Assembly (NCBI RefSeq): GCF_000564855.1
Contig: NZ_AYXG01000081.1
Location: 48,983-112,982, forward strand
Length of the DNA: 64,000 nt
Reading direction: 5' to 3'
From: Actinokineospora spheciospongiae
GTDB lineage: Bacteria > Actinomycetota > Actinomycetes > Mycobacteriales > Pseudonocardiaceae
The first letter of the stretch is position 1; each line of letters opens with the position of its first letter. The notes below the pieces were generated by a model, which made no database searches, was not told the DNA's origin, and saw only the letters and a list, made by a program, of their open reading frames with translations. Made by a program: the position numbers and the translations under genes. Positions 49,030-57,620 of the stretch are shown piece by piece.

Positions 49030-49490
49030 GCAATTGGTCGGCGAGGGGTGATCGAGACGCTGATCAGCGTTTGCGCGATCCGGATCGCGGACGCCCGCTC
49101 CACGGTCTCGGCGATCGCGTCGGTGAGGAGGTCCGCGAAGCGGAGCGGCGCGGTTTCGACAATCCCACCGAGCAGGTCCGGGTTCTGCTCGATGACGTTC
49201 GTGACGTCCCGGCCCAACGGTCGAAGGCTCCGGCCAGGCGCTCGCGCAGCGGCCGATCGGTGGCGGCGAGGAACGCCTCGGCCGCGGCGAGGTCCTGTTC
49301 CAGTGCCCGGGTGAACGCGGCCCGGAACAGCGTTTCCTCGAACTCGAACAAGAAGTACAGGCCCGGCCGGGAGATCCGGGCCGTTCGCGCCACCTCCTCC
49401 ATGGAGGTCTTGCGGTAGCCGTGGCGGGCGAAGGTGAGCAGCGCCGATTCGAGCACCGCGTCCCGGCGGCTCGCGGTGCCGGCGTTCGAC
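49030..49490 (-). pseudogene. TetR regulator remnant, truncated at both ends and frameshifted
   Basis: A TetR HTH is recognisable (SRRDAVLESALLTFARHGYRKTSMEEVARTARISRPGLYFLF), but no start codon exists in front of it; upstream the frame becomes antisense to the SDR remnant. Homology continues to AFDRWAG and then shifts frame near 49210 to RDVTNVIEQNPDLLGGIVETAPLRFADLL. It continues to TLISVSI near 49040 and never reaches a stop before the 3' end of the neighbouring gene. The gene cannot be functional. Confidence 0.75.
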
Positions 49491-49964
49491 GTGACCGGCG
49501 CGTCCTCGGGAATCGGCGCCGAAACGGCCCGCGCCCTCGCGGCCTCCGGCGCCGAGGTGACCCTCGCCGTCCGGAACGCGGCCGCCGGTCGAGCAGTCGC
49601 GGACGCCATCAGCCGACGAGCCGCCGACGGGATCTTCGCGAACGCGGTGAACCCCGGTGGGATCGTGACCGGGTTGCAGCGGAACTTCACCCCGGCGCAG
49701 AGGCGGTCCCTCGACGCGGCCGAAGCCGCAGGCGTCTTCGGCTACAGGACGATCGGGCAGGGCGCCGCGACCACCGTCGTCGCCGCGGTCGCGCCGCAGT
49801 TCGCCCGCACGGGCGGGCACTACCTCGACGACGCCCGGGAGGCGTACACCGTGCCCGACGACGCCGCCATGGCCGACCACCCGCACGGCGTCAAGGAACG
49901 GGCTCTCGACCCCGCCACCGCGCAGCGCCTCTGGGCCGTCTCCACCGAGCTGACCCGCGGCTGA
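49491..49964 (+). pseudogene. SDR family dehydrogenase remnant, N-terminus and core deleted
   Basis: The Rossmann loop VTGASSGIGAETARALAASGAEVTLAVRN begins at 49491 without any upstream N-terminal segment. About 35 residues later, near 49615, the sequence jumps to the C-terminal region AADGIFANAVNPGGIVTGLQR, so some 115 residues are missing, including the NAG motif and the catalytic Ser and Tyr-x3-Lys. The C-terminal half then runs normally to LDPATAQRLWAVSTEL. An ATG at 49434 gives an open frame, but its first 20 residues are antisense of the TetR remnant. Confidence 0.78.
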
Positions 49965-49999
49965 CCACCAGCGCGGCCGCGACCCGCTCGACACCGCCC

Positions 50000-50677
50000 T
50001 CAAGGCATCGGGGCGCGGCGGAGCCAGACGAGTGTCGCAGCGGCGGCGACGAGTTCCCACGCCTGGATCGTGTAGACCGACAGGCGCTCCCAGATGCCGT
50101 CCGGCAGGAGGTCGATCGCGGTCGTCCCGGAGTCGACCACGAGCATCACCACACTCACGATGCCCACGACTCCGAGGGCGAGGCTCAGGGCTGAGACGCC
50201 GTGGCGTGCCGTGCGGCTGGCGATGATCGCGGTGAGGTTGCCACCGATGATGGCCATGGCCGCGCCGATGACGTGGAAGGCGGCGAGCCCGCTCTCCAGG
50301 GCTTCCTGGCTGCCGGAGAAGATGCCGACCAGGGCGATGCCGACGCCGTGGACGACCGCGAGCGCGACGAACCAGCGGCGGTGCCGCACGGGCGCCGCGC
50401 GGGCGGCGAGGAGCGCGGCGACGACGAACAGGACGCCGTGGGCGATGAAACCCGCGTTCATGACCGCGTGCAGCGGTGAGTCGATCGCACGCCCGTCGAC
50501 CGTCGCGACCTCCGGGACGCCGAGGTCGCTGATGTAGTTCGTCGCGTAGGAGTAGCCGGGGAAAGCCGCGGCGGCGACCGCCTCGGCGATCAGGTACACC
50601 GCCACCGCCAGGACCCAGCAGGACACCGCGCCTGCCAGCGGGGCGCGGGAGCCCGGTGCCGGTTGCCCGGTGCTCAC
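50000..50677 (-). CDS. DUF998-type integral membrane protein
   Basis: 225 residues, GTG 50677 start, with about six hydrophobic helices (WVLAVAVYLIAEAVAAAAF, GVLFVVAALLAARA, FVALAVVHGVGIALVGIFSG, and so on). The YSYATNYISDLGVP segment after TM1 and the HAVMNAGFIAHGVLF segment are hallmarks of DUF998 proteins, which are of unknown function. The start overlaps the stop of the LCAT-like gene (GTGA), so the two are co-expressed, possibly as secreted enzyme and membrane partner. Confidence 0.82.
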   Translation of the reverse strand: MSTGQPAPGSRAPLAGAVSCWVLAVAVYLIAEAVAAAAFPGYSYATNYISDLGVPEVATVDGRAIDSPLHAVMNAGFIAHGVLFVVAALLAARAAPVRHRRWFVALAVVHGVGIALVGIFSGSQEALESGLAAFHVIGAAMAIIGGNLTAIIASRTARHGVSALSLALGVVGIVSVVMLVVDSGTTAIDLLPDGIWERLSVYTIQAWELVAAAATLVWLRRAPMP

Positions 50678-51912
50678 GGGGTCTGGAGGGTGGCGACCAG
50701 GCGGTCCAGCACCTGGGGGTCGTTGGGAAGGGCGAAGTGGTCCACACCGGGGTTGTCGGTCAGGGAGAAGTGGTGGTGGCGCATGGCGTTCCAGACGCGG
50801 ACGGCGTCGTTGGTGAGGTCTTCCTGGTTGCCGTCGCCGTCCCGGGTGAGGAACTGGGGCGGGGTGAAGAGTTGGCCGGTGCGGAGGTCGGGCAGGGTGG
50901 CGCCCACCACCGTCGACAGGCCGGAGCCCTTCTCAGCGTGGACGTCGACGTTCGGGAACCACCGGGGGCTGGTGAACTCCACGAATCCCACGTAGTGGCG
51001 GGCGATCTCGGCCGCGACGGGGAGGTTCGCGTCGGCGAGGAGGCGGGGGTGGTCGCGGGGCGTGTAGGAGCGGCCCGTCGACCGGTCGGTGAGGACGACC
51101 TCCCGGTCCCCGAAGACCTCGGGGTCGGCGGCGCTCATGTAGGTGGAAGGGGCGGCCTGGTACATGCGGGCGCTGCTCTCGGCGTTCTCGACCGTGGTGG
51201 GGTAGCCGAAGTCCTGGATGTTCAGGCCGGTGAACAGGGTCGGGTACAGCAGGCCCTGGCCGGGGAAGTTGCCCGCGATCGGGGTGAAGCCGTGGATGTG
51301 CCGATCGCGCCACTCGCGGGTGGTGTGGGTCAGGAGGTAGTGGGCGTACAGCGGGCCGTTGGAGTGGCCGACGAGGTGGACCTTCCGGCCGCCGTTGGCG
51401 CGCACGGTGTCCTCGATGAGGCGCACGGTCCGGGGCAGGAAGCCGCCCATGTCGGGGGTCAGGCGCGAGTCGTAACCGGCCACCCGGATGTCCCGGTCGC
51501 GGACGTAGCCCACCGACTCCAGCCTGCGGTACATGGTTTCGTAGAAGGGGGCGCTGGAGGTCCGTCCGAAGTCGACCAGGCGCACGCGCACCCCGGGTTG
51601 CTCGGAGAAGCGCGCGGACATCGGCACCGCCCGGTCGGCCCTGTACCGCAGGGTCAGCAGCTTGTCCTGGCACACCTGGCTGAAATCGGCGCTCGGCCGG
51701 TCGTTGCGGTACCAGTCCTGGAAACGGCCGGTCCTGGGGCACTCCGGCGCCGCCGTCTGGCCCGCCACCACGACTTCCAACCTGCTCAGGTGGAAGGCCG
51801 GGAACAGCACCACCGGCACCCGCCGAACCTGAGCGGCCGAGGCCACACCGCCGAGCCCCACCAACGACAACAGCACGACCAGGGCGATTCGCGCCCACAC
51901 CTTCGCCTTCAC
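50674..51912 (-). CDS. secreted LCAT-like lipase/acyltransferase
   Basis: 412 residues from GTG 51912, chosen because GGGGGAA lies upstream and the resulting N-terminus MKAKVWARIALVVLLSLVGLGGVASA is a textbook signal peptide with cleavage after ASA. The mature enzyme has the nucleophile elbow VHLVGHSNGPLYAHYLL, which matches lecithin:cholesterol acyltransferase/phospholipid acyltransferase proteins more than simple lipases, and a late HHHFSLTDNPGVDHFALPND with the likely catalytic His. It should act outside the cell on lipids or esters. A DUF998 membrane gene is translationally coupled downstream. Confidence 0.82.
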   Translation of the reverse strand: MKAKVWARIALVVLLSLVGLGGVASAAQVRRVPVVLFPAFHLSRLEVVVAGQTAAPECPRTGRFQDWYRNDRPSADFSQVCQDKLLTLRYRADRAVPMSARFSEQPGVRVRLVDFGRTSSAPFYETMYRRLESVGYVRDRDIRVAGYDSRLTPDMGGFLPRTVRLIEDTVRANGGRKVHLVGHSNGPLYAHYLLTHTTREWRDRHIHGFTPIAGNFPGQGLLYPTLFTGLNIQDFGYPTTVENAESSARMYQAAPSTYMSAADPEVFGDREVVLTDRSTGRSYTPRDHPRLLADANLPVAAEIARHYVGFVEFTSPRWFPNVDVHAEKGSGLSTVVGATLPDLRTGQLFTPPQFLTRDGDGNQEDLTNDAVRVWNAMRHHHFSLTDNPGVDHFALPNDPQVLDRLVATLQTP

Positions 51913-52074
51913 CGGCAGTTCCCCCGACTCGCACTCGACCACGAGCCGCCAAGGGTAGCGGTGTGTGATCGGATTCGCACTCTTCGTATCCACAGGCCGT
52001 TCCGCGGCGAAAACCCGGCGATCCTGTCGGTGCTCGGTCCTACCGTGGTCCCACACCCGACACAGAGGAGCGAC

Positions 52075-52626
52075 ATGACCACCCTGACCGACCGCCCGAA
52101 CACCGCGTTGCTCGTCATCGACGTCCAGAACGGGGTCATGGCGGGGACGCACAACCGGGAGGGTGTCATCGCCAACATCGCCACCCTGGTCGACCGGGCC
52201 CGCGCGGCGGGCACGACCGTCGTGTGGGTGCAGCACCACTCGGACGAGTTCCCCCGGGGCAGCGAGAAGTGGCAGTACGTCCCCGAACTGGCCCTGGGCG
52301 AGTCGGAACCGGTGGTGCACAAGGCCTACGCCGACTCCTTCGACGACACCGACCTGGAGGCGGTGCTCGCGGAACACCGGGTGGGCAACCTCCTCATCAG
52401 CGGCGCCCACAGCGACGCGTGCATCCGGGGCACCCTGCACGGCGCGATCACCCGCGGCTACGACACAACCCTCGTGGCCGACGCGCACACCACCGAAGAC
52501 CTCTCCGAGTGGGGCGCCCCGGCGCCGGACAAGGTGATCGACCACACCAACCTCTGCTGGGACTACCACACCGCTCCTGGGCGCCGGGCGGGAACGGTCA
52601 AGACCGAGTCCGTCACCTTCGGCTGA
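52075..52626 (+). CDS. isochorismatase family cysteine hydrolase
   Basis: 183 residues. Catalytic triad visible: Asp in LLVIDVQNGV (residue about 16), Lys in VVHKAYADSF and Cys in SGAHSDACIRGT. The cis-peptide region before the Cys and the terminal HTNLCWDYH are as in nicotinamidase/isochorismatase-type hydrolases. ATG 52075 has AGAGGAG upstream. It is monocistronic, ending in a 10-bp-stem terminator. Substrate (an amide or vinyl ether) cannot be deduced. Confidence 0.88.
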   Translation: MTTLTDRPNTALLVIDVQNGVMAGTHNREGVIANIATLVDRARAAGTTVVWVQHHSDEFPRGSEKWQYVPELALGESEPVVHKAYADSFDDTDLEAVLAEHRVGNLLISGAHSDACIRGTLHGAITRGYDTTLVADAHTTEDLSEWGAPAPDKVIDHTNLCWDYHTAPGRRAGTVKTESVTFG

Positions 52627-52644
52627 ACCGGAGCGGACGTCGCA

Positions 52645-52676
52645 CCGTGCCCGGAGTCACGTGCCACCGGGCACGG
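52645..52676 (+). terminator. terminator hairpin after the cysteine hydrolase gene
   Basis: CCGTGCCCGG (52645-52654) pairs perfectly with CCGGGCACGG (52667-52676) around a 12-base loop, 18 bases after the stop codon and just upstream of the riboswitch. Confidence 0.7.
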
Positions 52677-52684
52677 GCCGTGGG

Positions 52685-52800
52685 CTACGGTCCTCGCACA
52701 ACCGAACAGTCCCCTGGCGGGGGAAGCCGGTGCGAATCCGGCGCTGACCCGCAACCGTGAGTGGCCGCGCGCCACGAGTCGGAATGCCCGCCCGGGAACA
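52685..52800 (+). ncRNA. cobalamin riboswitch
   Basis: The core signature of the B12-sensing element is readable: GGGGGAAGCCGGTGCGAAT then CCGGCGCTGACCCGCAACCGTGA (52729-52760), followed by a stem-loop (GTGGCCGCGCGCCAC) and a terminal GAGTCGGAATGCCCGCC that corresponds to the usual B12-box-linked 3' segment. The conserved internal loops (GCGAAUCCGGC, CUGACCCGCAACCGUGA) are intact. It lies about 95 bases upstream of the ABC transporter binding protein and should turn that operon off when cobalamin is plentiful. Confidence 0.92.
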
Positions 52801-52894
52801 CGAACAACCCTGTCTGTCGCGGAGTGCGGAACGGGTCCCGTTCCGCACCGCGCGGACGCCCGGGACAGCACTCGCCGTCCCGGAGGTCGCCACC

Positions 52895-54412
52895 ATGGTC
52901 CAGTTCTCCCGCCGCACGCTGCTGGGCGGTGTCCTCGGGGCCGCCGTCCTCGGTCCCCTGACCGCCTGCGCGGGCACCGGTCCCGCCGCGTCCGGGCGAC
53001 TGCGGGTCGCGTTCGCCGCGGGCGGGTCGAAGGAGACGCTGGACCCGGCGCTGGTGTCGCTGTTCGTCGACCAAGCGCGGGCGAAAGCCCTGTTCGACAC
53101 CCTCGTCGCCTACAACGCGGACATGTCGCTGCGGCCCCGGCTGGCCGAGTCCTGGGAGAGCGACCCCACCGGGCGGCGGTGGCGGGTCAAGCTGCGGAAA
53201 GCCGCGTTCCACGACAACAAGCCGGTGACCGCCGAGGACGTGCTCCACAGCCTGCGGCGGGTGGCCGACCCGGCGGTGGCGTCGTCGTCGCGGCAGTACT
53301 TCGCCACGGTGGACTTCGGCGCGAGCCGGGCGCTGTCCCCCACCGAGGTGGAGTTCGTGCTGGCCGCGCCGGACTTCGAGTTCGCCTCGGGGCTGGGCGC
53401 TCCCGGGACCGAGATCGTGCCCGCCGGGACCACGGACTTCACCGCCCCGGTCGGTTCGGGGCCGTTCCGCTTCGGGTCCTTCACCCCGGGCGGCCCGGCC
53501 GTGTTCCACGCCTGGGAGGGTCACTGGGAGGGTCGGCCGACCGTGGCGGAACTGGAGTTCGTCCCGGTCAACGAGGAGGCGGCGCGGGTCAACGCCCTGC
53601 TGTCCGGCCAGGTCGACTACGCCCACGACCTGGCGACGGGCACCGCGGCCCGGCTCACCGGCGAGTCCGGGGTGTCGCTGCTGGAGACGAGGCTGACGAC
53701 CATGCAGGGCGTGGCCCTGCGGCTCACCGAGCCGCCGTTCTCCGACCCCCGGCTGGTGCGGGCCGTGCTGCTGGGCGTGGACCGCGACGAGCTGAACCGG
53801 ATCGCCCTGTCCGGGCGCGGCGAGGTGGGCAACGACCTGTTCGGCAAGGGCCTGCGCGGGTACGCCGCCGACCTGCCCCAGCGCACCCGGGACGTGGACG
53901 CGGCCCGCGCGCTGGTCCGCGAGGCCGGTGCCGAGGGCCTGGCGTTCCCGCTGGAGACCAGCGACATCGACCCCTGCTTCGAGACGGCGGCGACGCTCAT
54001 CTCCCGCCAGCTCTCGGAGATCGGCCTGGTCGTCACCCCCAGCACCCGCGCGTCGAGCACCTACTTCACCGAGATCAAGACCAAGGGCGTCGCCGCGCAC
54101 ACCCGCACCGCCACCCTGCCCGTGCCCACCTTCCTCAAGCAGCGCTTCCGCACCCGGGGCTCCAGCAACACCAACGGCTTCACCTCCCCCGACTTCGACG
54201 ACCTGCTGGACCGCGCCGTCGCCACCGCCGACGAGCGGCAGCGGCTGGCCCTGCTCGCCGAGGCCCAGCGGATCACCCACGACCGAGCCGGGCTGCTCGC
54301 CTGGGGGTTCAGCAACTGGACGGTGGCCACGTCGAAGCGGGTGTCCGGTGTGGTGGGCGCCCCGCCGAACACCGCCGACTGGGCCAGGTTCGACCGCGTC
54401 ACCCTGTCCTGA
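52895..54412 (+). CDS. ABC transporter substrate-binding lipoprotein, SBP family 5 (peptide/nickel type)
   Basis: 505 residues from ATG 52895, with GGAGG at 52882-52886. The N-terminus has twin arginines (SRRTLLGG) and a lipobox LTAC, so it is a Tat-exported lipoprotein. The SBP5 signature is in RPRLAESWESDPTGRRWRVKLRKAAFHDNKPVTAEDV, the family of DppA/OppA/NikA and metallophore binding proteins. The cobalamin riboswitch upstream strongly suggests a cargo linked to cobalt or corrinoid supply (for example a Co/Ni chelate) rather than ordinary peptides. First gene of a four-gene ABC operon. Confidence 0.9.
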   Translation: MVQFSRRTLLGGVLGAAVLGPLTACAGTGPAASGRLRVAFAAGGSKETLDPALVSLFVDQARAKALFDTLVAYNADMSLRPRLAESWESDPTGRRWRVKLRKAAFHDNKPVTAEDVLHSLRRVADPAVASSSRQYFATVDFGASRALSPTEVEFVLAAPDFEFASGLGAPGTEIVPAGTTDFTAPVGSGPFRFGSFTPGGPAVFHAWEGHWEGRPTVAELEFVPVNEEAARVNALLSGQVDYAHDLATGTAARLTGESGVSLLETRLTTMQGVALRLTEPPFSDPRLVRAVLLGVDRDELNRIALSGRGEVGNDLFGKGLRGYAADLPQRTRDVDAARALVREAGAEGLAFPLETSDIDPCFETAATLISRQLSEIGLVVTPSTRASSTYFTEIKTKGVAAHTRTATLPVPTFLKQRFRTRGSSNTNGFTSPDFDDLLDRAVATADERQRLALLAEAQRITHDRAGLLAWGFSNWTVATSKRVSGVVGAPPNTADWARFDRVTLS

Positions 54413-54413
54413 G

Positions 54414-55355
54414 GTGCCGGGCTACCCGGCCAGGCGCCTGGGGCTGTCCGCGGTGCAGGCGCTGGTCGTCCTGGTGGCCACGTTCGGCATGACCGCCCTG
54501 CTCCCCGGCGACGCGTCCTCGGTGGTGCTGACCGAGCACGCCGCACCGGAGGACGTCGCGGTCGTCCGCGCCCGCCTGGGCCTGGACCAGCCGCTGACCG
54601 TCCGATTCGGACACTGGATTTCCGGCCTGTTCACCGGTGACCTGGGTGAATCCCTGGTGACCGCCCTGCCGGTGGCGGAGGAGATCGGTCGCCGCTTGGC
54701 CGCCACGGCGCTGCTCGCGGGGGTCACGCTGCTCGTGCTGCTGCCGCTGGCCCTGCTGGTCGGGGTGGCGAGCGGGCTGCGGGAGGGCTCCCGGGTGGAC
54801 CGGGTGCTGACGTCGGTCGCGGTGCTGCTGCACGCGGTGCCGGAGTTCGTCCTCGGCCTGCTGCTGGTGGCGGGCCTGGCCGTGCACGGCGGCCTGTTCC
54901 CGGCGACCGCGGCCGGGGTGGACCTGCTCGCCCGGCCGGAGGTGCTGGTGCTGCCGGTGACCGTGCTGGTGGCGCGGCAGCTGTGCGACCTGGCGCGGCA
55001 GATCCGCATCGGCGTGGCGGAGCACAGCGCGGGCGAGGTGGCCGGGCACCTGCGGTTGCTCGGCCTCCCGGAGCACGCGGTCGTGCTGCGCCACGTGCTG
55101 CCGGGGGCCTCGGCGCCGGTGGTGCAGCAGCTCGCGCGGACGGTGGAGGGTTTGCTCACGGGCGCGGTGGTGGTGGAGTCGCTGTTCGCGGTGCCGGGGT
55201 TGGGGACGGGGTTCGTGGAGGCGGTGCAGAACCGCGACATACCGCAGATCCAGGGGTACGTGCTGGTCTTCGCCGGGGTGGTGGTGCTGGGCAACCTGGC
55301 GGCGGACCTGGTCGCCCACCGGCTGACCCCGCGCCGGGAGCTGGTGCTGCGGTGA
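54414..55355 (+). CDS. ABC transporter permease (DppB/NikB type)
   Basis: 313 residues from GTG 54414, one base after the binding protein stop. Six hydrophobic segments, with PGDASSVVLTEHAAPEDVAVVRARLGLDQPLTVRFGHWISGLFTGDLGESL after TM1, the standard N-terminal region of DppB-type permeases, and the EAA-type loop EVAGHLRLLGLPEHAVVLRHVLPGA. It pairs with the next permease. The stop overlaps that gene by 4 bases (GTGA). Confidence 0.92.
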   Translation: MPGYPARRLGLSAVQALVVLVATFGMTALLPGDASSVVLTEHAAPEDVAVVRARLGLDQPLTVRFGHWISGLFTGDLGESLVTALPVAEEIGRRLAATALLAGVTLLVLLPLALLVGVASGLREGSRVDRVLTSVAVLLHAVPEFVLGLLLVAGLAVHGGLFPATAAGVDLLARPEVLVLPVTVLVARQLCDLARQIRIGVAEHSAGEVAGHLRLLGLPEHAVVLRHVLPGASAPVVQQLARTVEGLLTGAVVVESLFAVPGLGTGFVEAVQNRDIPQIQGYVLVFAGVVVLGNLAADLVAHRLTPRRELVLR

Positions 55356-56134
55356 GCCGGGCGCTGGGGTGGGTGTTGCTGGTGGTCCCGCTGCTGGTGG
55401 CACTGGGCGGACCGCTGGTGGCCGGGTCGGTCGACCCGGTCGGTGCGCCGTCGGCGCCCCCGGGGGCCGGGCACCCGCTGGGAACCGACGTGCTGGGGCG
55501 CGACGTGCTGGCGGTGGTGCTCTCCGGCGGCCTGTCGGTGGTGGGGTTCACCGCGGCGGCGCTGGGGCTGGCCTACGGCGTCGGCGTGCCGGTCGGGTTG
55601 GTGGCGGCCGGGCAGCGGCGGGTGGTCGACGAGGTCCTGATGCGCGGGCTGGACCTGGTGCTGGCGTTCCCGTCGCTGCTGGTGCTGATGGTGCTCGCGG
55701 CCACCGGGCACCGCGGGGCGGTGGTGCTGGTGTTCACCGCGGCGGCGGTGCAGGTGCCCGCGGTGGTCCGGGTCGTGCGGGCGGCGGCGCTGGCACCGGG
55801 GTGCCGGGTGGCGGTGGAGGCGCTGTACCTGCAGGGGCAGTCGTGGTGGCGAATCCACGTCGGGTACGTCGCCCGGTCCGCGCTGGGGCCGGTGGCCACC
55901 GACGCGGGAACACGGGTCGCGCTGGTGCTGGGATTGGTGGCGTCGGCGAACTTCCTGGGGCTGGGCCTGCCGTCGGGGTCGGTGGACTGGGCCGTGGTCA
56001 TCGACCGCAACAGCGACGCCCTGGACGCGCAGCCCGCGGTGGTGCTGGTGCCCTCGGCGCTGCTGGTGGGGTTGTGCGTGGGCGCCAACCTGGTCGCGGA
56101 CTCGGTCCTGGGGCGCGGGCGGAGGACCGGATGA
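55352..56134 (+). CDS. ABC transporter permease (DppC/NikC type)
   Basis: 260 residues from GTG 55352. The periplasmic motif HPLGTDVLGRDVLAVVLSGG is diagnostic of DppC-type permeases. The EAA loop is VEALYLQGQSWWRIHVGYVARSALGPV. About five to six hydrophobic segments. It is slightly shorter than the usual 280-300 residues because the cytoplasmic N-terminus before TM1 is almost absent. The stop overlaps the ATPase start (ATGA). Confidence 0.92.
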   Translation: MSRALGWVLLVVPLLVALGGPLVAGSVDPVGAPSAPPGAGHPLGTDVLGRDVLAVVLSGGLSVVGFTAAALGLAYGVGVPVGLVAAGQRRVVDEVLMRGLDLVLAFPSLLVLMVLAATGHRGAVVLVFTAAAVQVPAVVRVVRAAALAPGCRVAVEALYLQGQSWWRIHVGYVARSALGPVATDAGTRVALVLGLVASANFLGLGLPSGSVDWAVVIDRNSDALDAQPAVVLVPSALLVGLCVGANLVADSVLGRGRRTG

Positions 56135-57615
56135 CCCTGCTGCGGCTCGACGGACTCCGCGCGGACGCGGGCGACCGCGCGCTGCTCGAGGACGTCTCCC
56201 TGCGGCTGGGAGCCGGGCGGGTGCTCGCGGTGCTGGGCGGTTCCGGTGCGGGCAAGACCACGCTCGGCCTGGCCGCGCTCGGCGAATCCCGGCGCGGTGT
56301 GCGGTTGGGCGGGACCGTGCGGCTCGGGGGGATCGAGTTGCTGGGTCTCGGTCCCCGCGATCGGCGGCGGGCGCGGGCGGGGGCGGTGGGGCACCTGCCG
56401 CAGCACCCGGGCGCCGTGCTGGACCCGGTGCGGCGGTGCGGTTCCGTCCTGGTCGAACTGGCCGCGGTCGGCCACCGCGGCCGAGCCACCCGGGTCGCCG
56501 CCGCCGAACGCGCCCTGCACGCGGCCGGGCTCGATCCCGAGCACTGGCACCGGTTCCCGCACCAGCTGTCCGGCGGTCAGCAGCAGCGGATGGCGCTGGC
56601 CACCACCCTGGTGACCGCCCCGAGCCTGCTGGTGCTCGACGAACCCTCCACCGGCCTCGACCCCCGATCCCGCGAACGCCTCGCCGAACGCCTGCGAGCG
56701 CTGTCCACAGCCGGAATGGCCCTCCTGCTCCTCACCCACGACCTGGACCTGGCCCGCGCGACCGCCGACGACATCGCCGTCCTCGAACACGGCGCCCTGA
56801 TCGAAACCGGCCCCGCCGACGCGGTGCTCACCGATCCCCGGCACCTCGGCACCGCCGCCCTCCTGACCGAGGACCCCCCGCTCCCACCGGGCCCGGTAGC
56901 GAACACACCACCCGTGGTCGTCGCGGCGGGCCTCACCGTGCGAGCGGGACACACGGTCCTGTTGCGACCGACGGACCTGACCCTGACCGAGGCGAGCCGA
57001 ACCGCGGTGATCGGCCCGTCCGGAGCGGGCAAGACCACACTGGCCCGCGCGATCGCCGGTCTCCTCCCGCCTTCCGGGGGCTCCACCACGCTCGACGGCC
57101 TGCCCCTCCTCGCGCACGTCCGCGAACGCTCACGGGAACAGCTCCGGGCGATCCAATACGTGCACCAGGACGCCCACGCTTCCTTCGACGAATTCCGCGA
57201 CGTCCTGGGCCAGGTCGCCGCCACCGCGACCCGGCTGCGCGGCCTCCCCGAACCCGAGGCCCGAGCGGAAGCCACCGCCCTGCTCGACGCCTTCGGCCTC
57301 TTCGTCGGCACCCGCCACCCCCACCAACTCTCCGGCGGCCAGCTCAAGCGCTGCGCCCTCGCCCGAGCCCTCCTCGCCCACCCCCGCCTCCTGATCTGCG
57401 ACGAGGTCACCAGCGGCCTGGACGCCACCACCCGGGCCACCACCCTGCGAACCCTGGACAGCGCGGCCACCCGCACCGGCGTGGCCCTGCTGCTGATCGG
57501 CCACGACCACCAAGCCCTGGCAGCCATCACCGACCGCACCATCACGGTCGACGGCGGCCGGGTGACCGAGGTTCCCGACTCCCCGTGGATGCAGTGGAAG
57601 CGCGGCCTGCGCTGA
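56131..57615 (+). CDS. fused dual ABC transporter ATPase (DppD-DppF type)
   Basis: 494 residues holding two complete ATPase domains. Domain 1: Walker A GGSGAGKTTL, signature LSGGQQQRMALA, Walker B LLVLDEPSTGLD, and H-loop LLTHD. Domain 2: GPSGAGKTTLARA, signature LSGGQLKRCALA, LLICDEVTSGLD and LLIGHD. In most bacteria these are separate DppD and DppF proteins; fusions occur in actinomycete metal/peptide transporters. The gene is fifth in line behind the riboswitch (fourth protein gene) and converges on the DUF262 gene with a 5-bp gap. Confidence 0.93.
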   Translation: MTLLRLDGLRADAGDRALLEDVSLRLGAGRVLAVLGGSGAGKTTLGLAALGESRRGVRLGGTVRLGGIELLGLGPRDRRRARAGAVGHLPQHPGAVLDPVRRCGSVLVELAAVGHRGRATRVAAAERALHAAGLDPEHWHRFPHQLSGGQQQRMALATTLVTAPSLLVLDEPSTGLDPRSRERLAERLRALSTAGMALLLLTHDLDLARATADDIAVLEHGALIETGPADAVLTDPRHLGTAALLTEDPPLPPGPVANTPPVVVAAGLTVRAGHTVLLRPTDLTLTEASRTAVIGPSGAGKTTLARAIAGLLPPSGGSTTLDGLPLLAHVRERSREQLRAIQYVHQDAHASFDEFRDVLGQVAATATRLRGLPEPEARAEATALLDAFGLFVGTRHPHQLSGGQLKRCALARALLAHPRLLICDEVTSGLDATTRATTLRTLDSAATRTGVALLLIGHDHQALAAITDRTITVDGGRVTEVPDSPWMQWKRGLR

Positions 57616-57620
57616 GGTCG

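Noticed and set aside
49434..49490. ATG 49434 as the true start of the SDR
   Set aside because: The first ~20 residues are antisense of the TetR helix-turn-helix remnant; SDR homology begins only at 49491.
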